Shown here one piece after another: positions 25,289 to 33,622 of a stretch of 44,669 nt of DNA (the stretch's first letter is position 1; the number at the start of each line of letters is the position of its first letter). The stretch is from positions 1 to 44,669 of the forward strand of contig CAZDPQ010000007.1 of assembly GCA_964507305.1 (NCBI GenBank), read 5' to 3'. The DNA is from JAQVYV01 sp964507305. Lineage in GTDB: Bacteria > Bacillota > Clostridia > Saccharofermentanales > UBA5734. The position numbers and the translations under genes were made by a program. The notes beneath the pieces were generated by a model. It was not told where the DNA came from and did not search any database. It worked only from the letters and a program-made list of their open reading frames with translations.

Positions 25289-26650
25289 CTATTGTCCATT
25301 TCCGCTTGAACTTTCCATGTATTTTAAAATTGCTTTGTACAGTTCTTCCGCCACTTCCCGGTGGGTTGCCAGAGACGGGTGCCCGTCGGCGCCGTACCCG
25401 TTTTCCGGACGCTGCTGAGCCAGCGGAATGCAATAGACCCGGGAGTCCCCGTCCTGCCGGATTTTTTCGACCGCTTCCTCCATTGCCGGCACAAGCCGTG
25501 TTCCCATAATGCCCATGGTGCAGAAAATTTTCGCGTTGGGGTTGTTCGCACGGATCAGGCCGATAAACCGGATATACGAATCCCTGAACAGCGCCGCATC
25601 CGCTCCGCTTGCCATATCGTTTGTTCCCAGATTCACCAGGATCAGGTCCGGCTGGTAACCGGAAAAATCCCACCGGGTCCGGTTCACGCCAGGCGCGGTC
25701 AGTTCATAGATTTTCGGCATGGTGTTGATGCTTCGGCCGTCATTGTTTTGCAGGACTCCAATTCCCGACCATGCCAGAATATGGGCCCTTGCCCCCAACT
25801 TGTCAGCCAGCAGCGCGCCATAGGCCAGCAGTCCGTTTTCCTGGTCCAGACGGAAAGGATCGGATGCCTTTTCAGCCAGGTTCCCGTAGCCGGCGGTGAT
25901 GGAGTCCCCGATGATTTCCATTTTTAATTCCGGCAGCTTCGGCGGGGTGCAGAGGTAGCCGGGATCGGAAACTTTGATTTTCATGAATTCAAACCGGCCG
26001 CCAAACGCTTCCGAGTGCCGGATGATGCGGATGGTGTGGTCTCCCGCCGGAAGCCCTTCCGCAACCGGATACCATCCTTCTTCTGTCAGGTTCAGCACCG
26101 ATGCCGGTTCCCGGGCATCGTCGATGTACACACCCGCGTAGACCCCTTTCATCGGTCCTGTATCTGTCTCCCCGGACAGATAGCACCAGGCGTCCGTTCC
26201 ATGGAACGTAAACGAAACGCTTGCTGCAGTCCAGACCGTAATATAATGGACGCCATCCTCTTCTTCGCGGATCAGAAACCGTCCGTTCAACGCAAAATTC
26301 GCCGGATCTGCTGTCATGGCATTCCCCTGTTCATCGTATTCCATCGTATTCTCCGCCGCTCTTTCCGCCAAATCCGCTGAGATTGCGCTAACGCTGCCGG
26401 TCTCCCCGCCGGCTGTGCTTCCGTTGCTTTGACTGCTTGCAGCTTCCGCCGAATGCGCTGCGTCTGACTCATTCCCTGCATTTTCCGAAACGGCGGAACT
26501 TTCTGCTGTTTCTTCTGATGTACCTCCGGCCGTGTCTCCGGCGAAAATCAGCCAGAGAATCCCTCCGGTCAGAAGAATCAGGCAGGCGCCTAATAGAACT
26601 GCCAGAAAGGCTTTCGTTTTCTTTTCATCCAGACTGCTGCTGCCCATCAT
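25289..26650 (-). CDS. Membrane-anchored carbohydrate esterase, CE2-like SGNH hydrolase
   Basis: This 453-residue protein has an N-terminal membrane anchor (about residues 13-37), a Ser/Glu/Ala-rich stalk (40-90), a beta-sandwich domain (about 115-235) and an SGNH domain. The nucleophile is Ser250 in IIGDSITAGYG; LGTND is at about 342 and DGHPSLATH near the end. The jelly-roll plus SGNH layout is that of CE2 acetyl esterases. It probably deacetylates glycans outside the cell. Its ATG directly follows the TAA of the preceding gene, so they are coupled. A second in-frame ATG at 26647 is equally possible. Confidence 0.82.
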   Translation of the reverse strand: MMGSSSLDEKKTKAFLAVLLGACLILLTGGILWLIFAGDTAGGTSEETAESSAVSENAGNESDAAHSAEAASSQSNGSTAGGETGSVSAISADLAERAAENTMEYDEQGNAMTADPANFALNGRFLIREEEDGVHYITVWTAASVSFTFHGTDAWCYLSGETDTGPMKGVYAGVYIDDAREPASVLNLTEEGWYPVAEGLPAGDHTIRIIRHSEAFGGRFEFMKIKVSDPGYLCTPPKLPELKMEIIGDSITAGYGNLAEKASDPFRLDQENGLLAYGALLADKLGARAHILAWSGIGVLQNNDGRSINTMPKIYELTAPGVNRTRWDFSGYQPDLILVNLGTNDMASGADAALFRDSYIRFIGLIRANNPNAKIFCTMGIMGTRLVPAMEEAVEKIRQDGDSRVYCIPLAQQRPENGYGADGHPSLATHREVAEELYKAILKYMESSSGNGQ

Positions 26651-27943
26651 TTACTCGTTTCCCATAACCGAACGTACTTCAAAATTCCGGATTTGTATTT
26701 CTCCGTCATAGGTTCCGTACATTTCCCAGCCGATATTAAAACCGTTGAAGTACAGATCCTCCCATTCCGTATTCGGGAGATATCCTCTTTGCTTCGCCAG
26801 CGTAAGAGCGCGCTGCACATAAGAAAGGCAATTGAAATCCACGGAAATCCACGGGTTGCTGCCTGACGGGGCCGGTGCGCCGTCGCTCCAGAAGCTGGCC
26901 GGCATGAAGCTCCGCTGCGGAATCTGGTAAATGAACATTCCCGAAGCGTCTTCCTTCCCGCCATCCGCAGCTGCAAATTCGCCGCACCAGGCAGTGCGGT
27001 TGTCAAACAACGGCAGTCCGAACCAGATCATATTCCCGTAATCCGGATCGTTCAGGTTTAAATTCTGGATGTAAAGATAAATATAGAATCCGCAGCCGTG
27101 GAGGTTTGGATTGGCGGTGCTGCCCATGGCATCGATAAAATACGTCAAGCGCGTATTGAACGCAACCCGGAGTTCTTTCATGCTGCTGATTTTCCGGACA
27201 TCGAAATACGAAGAATTGCTGTAGCCCTTTCCGCCCTGCCCGATCAGGAGATGGGGCCAGGCCTGCCCCTCCGTCCGGGGGGCCGTGTATTCCTTCGATG
27301 CGTCGATGCGAAGGGAAATCATCGCTTCGTCCGTATCGATCACGACTTTTTTGCTGGTATCCTCATACTGGTAGCGGTTTGGCTCCAGCACAGTAAATAC
27401 ATGATCCAGTCCGATGGAATACTTCGAATACCAGGGCGACAGGCTCCAGATCGGATTCAGAGACCGGACATCCGGATTCCCGTCGTAATCGAAATACCCC
27501 CGGATCCCGGCATCATTGATCGTGCTGAGTCCTGTTACGGAAAAACCCCGGAGAAAAGAAGGATCCTGCACAAGCAGATTGCCTGCGAAAACTGCCGGTT
27601 CCGTAACAGACGGCCCGGACAGGGAAAGGGAGACACCGGCGGAGGAAGAATTTCCGGACGATGTGAGGGAACTCTCGCCAGACTGCGCAGCCGAAAACGC
27701 TTCCGAAGAAGACAGAGCCGATTGGTTTGAATCCGCAGAGGACGCATTTGAACTCGATGATTCTGCGGCAGAGGACCCTGCAGAGAATTCGGCAGAAAGG
27801 TTCGACACGCTCTCCGGCATATTGTCACCTATACCGCTGCGTCGCATGAGATAAACTCCGGCTCCGGCCGCCACCGAAAGACAGAGCACCAGCAGAATCG
27901 CCAGTCCCCGGCTGCTTCGGATGAATGAAAGTATGTTGTTCAT
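26651..27943 (-). CDS. Membrane-anchored secreted protein, paralogue of the protein at 14138-15133
   Basis: A 430-residue protein with an N-terminal membrane anchor (LAILLVLCLSVAAGAGVYL), a Ser/Ala-rich stalk (about 40-100) and a large outer domain. It shares with the protein at 14138 the pattern WFGLPLFDNR, a Tyr/Asn-rich middle and a final FNIGWEMYGTYDG stretch, followed here by a strand IQIRNFEVRSV. This is reminiscent of concanavalin-like beta sandwiches, but I recognise no family and see no catalytic pair. The ATG at 27943 is preferred over a GTG at 27949 because AGAGG lies 5 bp before it. It heads the operon with the CE2-like esterase and GH106-like enzyme. A LacI-type operator lies 20 bp upstream. 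Confidence 0.72.
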   Translation of the reverse strand: MNNILSFIRSSRGLAILLVLCLSVAAGAGVYLMRRSGIGDNMPESVSNLSAEFSAGSSAAESSSSNASSADSNQSALSSSEAFSAAQSGESSLTSSGNSSSAGVSLSLSGPSVTEPAVFAGNLLVQDPSFLRGFSVTGLSTINDAGIRGYFDYDGNPDVRSLNPIWSLSPWYSKYSIGLDHVFTVLEPNRYQYEDTSKKVVIDTDEAMISLRIDASKEYTAPRTEGQAWPHLLIGQGGKGYSNSSYFDVRKISSMKELRVAFNTRLTYFIDAMGSTANPNLHGCGFYIYLYIQNLNLNDPDYGNMIWFGLPLFDNRTAWCGEFAAADGGKEDASGMFIYQIPQRSFMPASFWSDGAPAPSGSNPWISVDFNCLSYVQRALTLAKQRGYLPNTEWEDLYFNGFNIGWEMYGTYDGEIQIRNFEVRSVMGNE

Positions 27944-27963
27944 GCACACCTCTTGCCTTTCTA

Positions 27964-27977
27964 TTTAAGCGCTTTAT
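27964..27977. promoter_or_regulatory. LacI-type operator O5
   Basis: TTTAAGCGCTTTAT lies in the 92-bp gap between lacI and the gene starting at 27943. No clear promoter boxes are visible there, so it might also act as a roadblock to read-through from lacI. Confidence 0.65.
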
Positions 27978-28035
27978 TTTTATTCGAAAAATTTTTTCTT
28001 TCTTTTTTTCAGGCCCGGCCGGCGGAATCTCCGGC

Positions 28036-29052
28036 TCAGGTGGACTCCCGGACAACGAGTTTTGGCGTAAGGATCACATGCTGGATCTCGTCCATGCCGG
28101 AGGAAATCTGATTCACCAGGATCCTGGCCGCGATTTCCCCTACCTTCAGGTTGTTGCTGTCGATCGTGGTCAGACCCACCGGGAGGTAATCGTCCAGCTG
28201 GATATTATCGAAGCCCACAACAGCCACATCCTCCGGGATGCGCAGCTTCCGGTCGTTCAGCGCCTTCAGTACCGCCATGGCGATAAAGTCATACAGGCAG
28301 AACAGCGCCGTCACCTCCGGATGCTCCTCCATGAACAGCCCGACTTTTTCACGCACATCCGCAAAATCCTGGCGGCTCTTGATCACATATTCGGGGTTGA
28401 AGGGAATACCGTACACATTCAGGGCTTTCATATACCCCTCGAGCCGTTCGCTGGAATGCTCTTCCAGTTCGCTGCCTCGAACAAAGGCGATGTTCCTGTG
28501 CCCCTTTTTAATTAAATGCTCGACACCGATAAACGCGCCTTCCACCTTGTTGGTGCTGACATAGTTCACTTCGCTGCTGGAAGACTTGATGCCGGTAACA
28601 ACAAACGGGAATTTTTTTGCTTTCAGCTCCTGCAGTTTCTCCTCGATCTCCTTTAAAAACGTCGGAAGGATGATCAGTCCGTCCACCTTTTTCCCTGAAA
28701 GCATATCCAGGTAAAGCAGTTCCTTCTCAAGGTTCTGGTTTGTCAGGCCGATGATGAGATGATACCCGTTATGGCTTAAAAACTCTTCCGCGCCGTGAAC
28801 CAGCTCGGCGAAAACCGGGTTGGTCATGTCCGGAACAATGATGCCGATGCTTTGCGTGCGCTGATTTGCCAGACTGCTGGCTAGATAACTGGGTGTGTAG
28901 GCCAGGTCGCGGATGCAGGCTTTAACACGCTCGCGGGTTTCTTCTTTGATGCGCTTGTCATTATGGATCACCAGAGAAACGGTAGCGGTCGAACAGCCAG
29001 CCGCCTTGGCCACATCGTAAATGGTTACCTTCTTTTTCTTCTCGTTTCCCAT
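28036..29052 (-). CDS. LacI-family transcriptional regulator of the island
   Basis: A protein of about 338 residues with an N-terminal LacI-type DNA-binding domain (VTIYDVAKAAGCSTATVSLVIH), hinge helix YTPSYLASSLAN and a sugar-binding effector domain (SIGIIVPDMTNPVFAELVHG, then VAVVGFDN). It is the only regulator in the island. Seven near-identical palindromes stand at island promoters, one just upstream of its own start, so it very probably represses the whole locus and itself until an oligosaccharide binds. I prefer the ATG at 29052, with GAGGA 10 bp upstream. An in-frame ATG at 29085 lies only about 10 bp from the expected transcription start and has no ribosome binding site. Confidence 0.85.
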   Translation of the reverse strand: MGNEKKKKVTIYDVAKAAGCSTATVSLVIHNDKRIKEETRERVKACIRDLAYTPSYLASSLANQRTQSIGIIVPDMTNPVFAELVHGAEEFLSHNGYHLIIGLTNQNLEKELLYLDMLSGKKVDGLIILPTFLKEIEEKLQELKAKKFPFVVTGIKSSSSEVNYVSTNKVEGAFIGVEHLIKKGHRNIAFVRGSELEEHSSERLEGYMKALNVYGIPFNPEYVIKSRQDFADVREKVGLFMEEHPEVTALFCLYDFIAMAVLKALNDRKLRIPEDVAVVGFDNIQLDDYLPVGLTTIDSNNLKVGEIAARILVNQISSGMDEIQHVILTPKLVVREST

Positions 29053-29089
29053 GTTTCCGGTATCCTCTTTCCTTGCATGATTCATTTTA

Positions 29090-29103
29090 TTTAACTGCTT
29101 TAA
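29090..29103. promoter_or_regulatory. LacI-type operator O6 (autoregulatory)
   Basis: TTTAACTGCTTTAA lies just downstream of and touching the -10 box of lacI, at the expected transcription start. Confidence 0.6.
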
Positions 29104-29131
29104 TTATAACGCGAACCGCTCCACCCGTCAA
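29103..29131 (-). promoter_or_regulatory. Promoter of lacI
   Basis: TTGACG (29126-29131), 17 bp and TATAAT (29103-29108) on the minus strand. It lies between the end of the permease gene and lacI. Confidence 0.8.
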
Positions 29132-29147
29132 CGATGTTTTAAATTGT

Positions 29148-30035
29148 TTAATTCGCGCTTCCGGTCCGCACGATGCTCTGGATCAGCGCTCTTTGCGAAA
29201 AGGCGTATAGAATCAAAAGAGGGACCATCGCCAGCATCCCGGCTGCGTTCTGCGCAATATTGGATCCCAATGGATCCGCGGACAGTCCTATCCGGATATA
29301 GATGGTAGGGATTTTCGTGGCCAGCACGGCAAATTCGCTGAAGTACAGAGCCGGATAGGATACATCCGTCCATTGCCAGGCGAAGGAAAACAGGAACACC
29401 GTAACCAGAAGCGTTTTCGCGTTTGGCAGAATAACCCGGAAGAAGGTACCGATCGGTGAGGCGCCGTCAATGTACGCTGCGTTTTCCAGATCCTTGGGCA
29501 AACTCATGAAGAAAGAACGCATTAGATAGATATATAATCCTTCCTTCAGGCCCAATCCTGTCCCTGCCAGAATGTAAAGCGGAACCAGGCTGTCCGTCAG
29601 GTTCAGCGCAAATCCTCCGATTCCGTAGTTGAAATTGGTGAACCGCAGGTACTGGGCAATGCTGTATACCTGGGGAGGGATCATCATAATGACAATCACC
29701 GCCGCAAAGGCAAGCTTATTCCCGCGGAAACGAAACCTGGCCAGCCCATAGGCAATCATAGAGCAAATAAAGGTTTGAATGACTCCGACGCTTGCCGACA
29801 TGAAAAAAGTGAGCCATCCGGTTTTGGAAAATTCCAGTCCTTCCAGGGCTACTTTCCAATAGTAAGTTGAAAAATGCTTGGGAATAAGCTTCACCGTGGA
29901 ATCCAGCAAGTCTTCCGGAGACATCGATGCCATCAGGATTTTATAAATAAAAGGTTTCAGGATAATGAATGCCAATCCGAAAACGATGATAAAACGTACG
30001 GTTCGCCAGATCCATTTCAGCGCTTTTTGTTCCAT
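29148..30035 (-). CDS. Carbohydrate ABC transporter permease, MalG type (pair B)
   Basis: This 295-residue protein has six predicted membrane spans and the EAA loop ENAAYIDGASPIGTFFRVILP of CUT1 permeases. It partners with the MalF-type protein 27 bp upstream. It is the last gene of the long operon that starts at 42126. No ATPase accompanies it, as is common for CUT1 systems that share an MsmK-like ATPase. Confidence 0.88.
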   Translation of the reverse strand: MEQKALKWIWRTVRFIIVFGLAFIILKPFIYKILMASMSPEDLLDSTVKLIPKHFSTYYWKVALEGLEFSKTGWLTFFMSASVGVIQTFICSMIAYGLARFRFRGNKLAFAAVIVIMMIPPQVYSIAQYLRFTNFNYGIGGFALNLTDSLVPLYILAGTGLGLKEGLYIYLMRSFFMSLPKDLENAAYIDGASPIGTFFRVILPNAKTLLVTVFLFSFAWQWTDVSYPALYFSEFAVLATKIPTIYIRIGLSADPLGSNIAQNAAGMLAMVPLLILYAFSQRALIQSIVRTGSAN

Positions 30036-30062
30036 CCGGATTTCCTTTCTCTGCTGTGCGGC

Positions 30063-30983
30063 CTATTCGTTGTAAAAGACAAATTTCGACATGACAGCTC
30101 CTGCAGCTGCCAATATCAGTGCAATACACAGGAAGTACATCATGTACATCGCTGTAGCCAGGCCATACTGGTTCTGGGCAAAGGCCAGACGGTTTACATA
30201 CTCGAACATCGGGCTGTTGGGCTTGGAGAATGTGTCCACGATGGTATAGACTCCGCAGACCAGAATTTGCGGACTGATCATCGGGAGTGTGATTTTCCAG
30301 AACAATTCCCACTTCGAGCAACCCTCCACATTCGCTGCTTCATATAAAGCATGCGGCACCTCCTGGAGCGCAGCCATAAAGATAAAGATCTGAATCCCGC
30401 TGGACTGGACGATCCGGTAGATCCCGTTGGCCGCTCCTACTACCACATTGATCAGGGAATCGTTGAAATTCAGGGAGGAAAGAAGCTGGGTGAACACCGC
30501 AAGGTTTGCAGTGGCTTCTCCAGAGGAAGCCCCCTGGCGGCCGACTTCGACAATGTTCATAATATCGGTTACGGATTCAATTTTTGCGATAATTCCGGTT
30601 GCCAGGATCACCGGTACGAAAAAGATGGAACGGGCCAGTAACCGCCCCCGGAATTTCTGGTTCAGGATCGAAGCGACAAACAGGCTGAAAATCAATATAA
30701 CGGGAATATCGGTCACCAGCTGTCGGATGGACTCTACAAGAAGACGGATAAATTGAGGGTCGATGGTCAAGGCGGTTGTAAAATTTGCCAGACCGAGATA
30801 TTCAAGGTGGTAGGCCCCTTTGTCGATTACAATGTCGTTGAGGGTAAACCGGAAGGTTTGGATCATATTGGGCAGGAATACCACCAAAAGTCCCAGAATC
30901 AGCGGCGATATGAAAAAGAGTCCCGCCACCGCCTTTTTTCTTTCAAGTGAAAATCCTTTTTTACCGATCGGTTTTAGTGTCAT
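30063..30983 (-). CDS. Carbohydrate ABC transporter permease, MalF type (pair B)
   Basis: This 306-residue protein has six predicted membrane spans and the EAA loop LYEAANVEGCSKWELFWKI. Its ATG overlaps the stop of the DUF5696 gene by 4 bp. Which binding protein feeds this pair is not clear: the lipoprotein at 12574 is a candidate, because the large fused binding protein sits next to pair A. Confidence 0.88.
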   Translation of the reverse strand: MTLKPIGKKGFSLERKKAVAGLFFISPLILGLLVVFLPNMIQTFRFTLNDIVIDKGAYHLEYLGLANFTTALTIDPQFIRLLVESIRQLVTDIPVILIFSLFVASILNQKFRGRLLARSIFFVPVILATGIIAKIESVTDIMNIVEVGRQGASSGEATANLAVFTQLLSSLNFNDSLINVVVGAANGIYRIVQSSGIQIFIFMAALQEVPHALYEAANVEGCSKWELFWKITLPMISPQILVCGVYTIVDTFSKPNSPMFEYVNRLAFAQNQYGLATAMYMMYFLCIALILAAAGAVMSKFVFYNE

Positions 30984-33610
30984 CCGTTTTCTCCTTCAAA
31001 AAAGGCAAAGTCTCTTCCATCCGCTGCCATCCCGCTGAATTCAAAGCGGGTCGAACTCCGGTTCACAAGTACCTGTATACCGTTGGAGTATGTGGTCAGT
31101 GTCACGTTGTCCGCAAGCTTATCATACCTGACCATCGCCGCTCCTGCGACAGCCTGGCGAAGCTCCCGCAGCCGGCTTTCCATCCCGATGAGCTGCTCCA
31201 GAGAGTTTTCGTAGTTCAGAGAATAGTTCCTGGCCTCGTAGCCGGTAGATTTCAACAAGGTGTCCGGTCCGGCAATCCAGTCGTAGTAAAGGCTGCTTCC
31301 GCTTTCAACCGCTCTCAGGAAACGGTCCTGCGGATCCGCGCTGCGGTTGAACGGGCTGGAGGCATATCGGATTCTGCCATTCACGACTAACTGGTAAAAC
31401 GGAACCTCTCCCGATTCGATTTGATAGAAGGACGCTCTTTCGGGGACAGAAAGAAGATCCGATGCATATTTCAGAATATAGGCGTTGCCACCGTCTGTAA
31501 GGAATCCGCTGTTACCGGATCGTGAAAGGAGTTCTGTTCCCGCTATAATTTCAGATTTTGTCATGGCCCTGTCAAAATCCTTTTTGATGTTGAAATCGGA
31601 ATACAGCCTGCTGCCTGCATCGGTCCAGGATATTCCCGAAGCGTTTGCTCCTGAAAATCGTTGAAAGCTTGCCAGCCAGGAAAGGATGGCAGTTCCGTAT
31701 TCAGATGGGGAAAGAGCAAACCCCGGGAAAATGCTTTTATCGAATGCACCGGTCACTGTGTCATATTCACCGGTCCGAACCAGGGTCCTGTCCAGACGGT
31801 AGGCCGCGTCGGATTTTGCCAGGAAGGAATCTGTCGATCGATCTCTGTATACCTGGGAAAAATCTCCCTCAAAATACACCAATCCGCCGCCGGAAGCTAC
31901 CTGCTGAACCAGGGCGTCCAAACACGCCTTTCCCCCCAGCCGGCGGGAAATCCGGAATGCATCGCTGATCCCTCCGGCCAGTCCGTCATCGGATATTCCC
32001 TTCAGACGGATTCGCAGATCGGTAATCCCAGCTTCCTGCAGCTTCTTCACAATCTCTGTGATCGAACGGAAATCGGAGAGAACGATTTTTTTGTTATAGG
32101 AAATACCGAGGATGCTGACCCTTTTCGTAATCAGGCAGGTAAAATCCAGATAGACGGGAGCATTCCCGCTTTGGATGTTTTCAGACAGCTCTCCCCGTCC
32201 GATCAGATAGTCGCGGTACAGCTCAGCCAGTCCGCTAATATCCTGTTTTCCGGGTTCTGCAAAGGAGAAACGGAGAGTGGGAGTTTCATAAATCAGGTGT
32301 CTGCTGTACAGGTTGATGATCGGAATATTCCGGTCTGTCCCGATGTCGGTTACCATCATGCTGTGGATGGTAAAATCGCAGAACAGCGTATTCATCGGTG
32401 AAGCAGTCCCGCGGGTTGTAGCCCGCACGGAAGCCTGGGGAGCACCGCCCTCGATCACCGCCAGAAATCCTTTCCCGTTTCCATACGCGCCAAACACCGG
32501 CAGACGGACTGCCTGCGCAATGGAGCTGCGATTTCCGGACAGAATGGATTCATCTTCACCGAATACTGTCTGGGAATAGTTCATCCCTCCGGATTGCACC
32601 GTTTGGATCAGCGCACCACTGCCATCCGGTACAAAATAGGTTTCCGTCTTTTCCCCGGAGGATGCGTTGAAGTATTCTAAAAGAGAAACCGTGACGATAC
32701 GGTCGCCTTCCTTGTACTCTTCGATCCGGTCCGTTAGAATTCTGGCAAGAAATCCGCTGTCGGTAAGCTCATATTCCACCGGTACCAAAAAGCCCGTAGC
32801 TGCGGCCGAGGCTCCTGCTTCCAGTTCAATCGACTGCAGGTCGATTTCATATTGCTCCCGTGTGTAGCCGGCCGTTTCCATGTAGGAGGTAATATCCTTC
32901 AATACATTCTTGTCTTCCGCATTTCCTGAAAAGACATACATAGGCCGGTCTGCGATACTGGGACAATACGCCAGCTTTTCTTCAAATTGCTCGTTTCTGT
33001 CGGCCGGATCATATAATCTGTAGTACCGTTTGATCCTTCGGAGATCCGTCGCATTGGTGATTTTCGGCAGAATGCTGTTTTCGTAAAAATCCTTTTCAAA
33101 TGCGGCCGGTACAAAATAAAGATCACCCGGAGTCCCGAAGGTATATACAACGCGAATCGTGTTTCCCTTTTGCAGAATCCGGTAATTTCCTGTGTCCACG
33201 CTGTGGGGTCCGGATCCCATGTATTTTGACTTGCTCTGATCGTCATAATAGAGCAGGGCAACCTCCGAACCGGACCGGACCTTGTCTTCGTCCGATGCGG
33301 TCTGGACGCCTGGGGGGACCGACCGGTACATTTCTCCGCTTTGAAGGTCCGTAACGGTAAAATGGGTAGTTGCCGCATCCATCTCAAATCGGATCCGGTT
33401 ATTGGAAAGCACGATCGTCCCGGAATTCCCTGCATCCCGGAATTCATCATCAGGAGCCGATACAAACGGCTCCGCATACGGTGAATGGTCGATTTCCTTC
33501 GACAGGTTGAATAAGTTCGGCAGCACCGCAGCCGCAATGGCTGTCGCAAGCAGCCCCAATGCTGAGGCCTTTATGATTTTTTGCGTTTTCGCTGTTACTT
33601 TGAATTTCAT
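30980..33610 (-). CDS. DUF5696-type secreted, membrane-anchored protein
   Basis: This 876-residue protein has an N-terminal hydrophobic segment (about 14-32) that serves as signal or anchor. A beta-rich region follows (VLSNNRIRFEMDAATTHFTV, then a FVPDGSGALI motif) and then a region with alpha/beta barrel character (ISWTDAGSRLYSDFNIKKDF, about 650-670). I match it to DUF5696 proteins, which occur beside CUT1 transporters and Yip1-like proteins in Bacillota; this family match is from memory. The overall plan recalls a glycoside hydrolase barrel such as the GH101/GH129 relatives, so an undescribed enzyme is possible. It is coupled to the permease gene by a 4-bp overlap and follows the NHL/Yip1 gene by 12 bp. 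Confidence 0.75.
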   Translation of the reverse strand: MKFKVTAKTQKIIKASALGLLATAIAAAVLPNLFNLSKEIDHSPYAEPFVSAPDDEFRDAGNSGTIVLSNNRIRFEMDAATTHFTVTDLQSGEMYRSVPPGVQTASDEDKVRSGSEVALLYYDDQSKSKYMGSGPHSVDTGNYRILQKGNTIRVVYTFGTPGDLYFVPAAFEKDFYENSILPKITNATDLRRIKRYYRLYDPADRNEQFEEKLAYCPSIADRPMYVFSGNAEDKNVLKDITSYMETAGYTREQYEIDLQSIELEAGASAAATGFLVPVEYELTDSGFLARILTDRIEEYKEGDRIVTVSLLEYFNASSGEKTETYFVPDGSGALIQTVQSGGMNYSQTVFGEDESILSGNRSSIAQAVRLPVFGAYGNGKGFLAVIEGGAPQASVRATTRGTASPMNTLFCDFTIHSMMVTDIGTDRNIPIINLYSRHLIYETPTLRFSFAEPGKQDISGLAELYRDYLIGRGELSENIQSGNAPVYLDFTCLITKRVSILGISYNKKIVLSDFRSITEIVKKLQEAGITDLRIRLKGISDDGLAGGISDAFRISRRLGGKACLDALVQQVASGGGLVYFEGDFSQVYRDRSTDSFLAKSDAAYRLDRTLVRTGEYDTVTGAFDKSIFPGFALSPSEYGTAILSWLASFQRFSGANASGISWTDAGSRLYSDFNIKKDFDRAMTKSEIIAGTELLSRSGNSGFLTDGGNAYILKYASDLLSVPERASFYQIESGEVPFYQLVVNGRIRYASSPFNRSADPQDRFLRAVESGSSLYYDWIAGPDTLLKSTGYEARNYSLNYENSLEQLIGMESRLRELRQAVAGAAMVRYDKLADNVTLTTYSNGIQVLVNRSSTRFEFSGMAADGRDFAFFEGENG

Positions 33611-33622
33611 GGCTCCTCCGTA

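Noticed and set aside
25260..25673. N-terminal extension of the GH106-like frame
   Set aside because: It overlaps the CE2-like gene on the same strand in another frame and reads as low-complexity basic sequence; the ATG at 25259 fits the family start.
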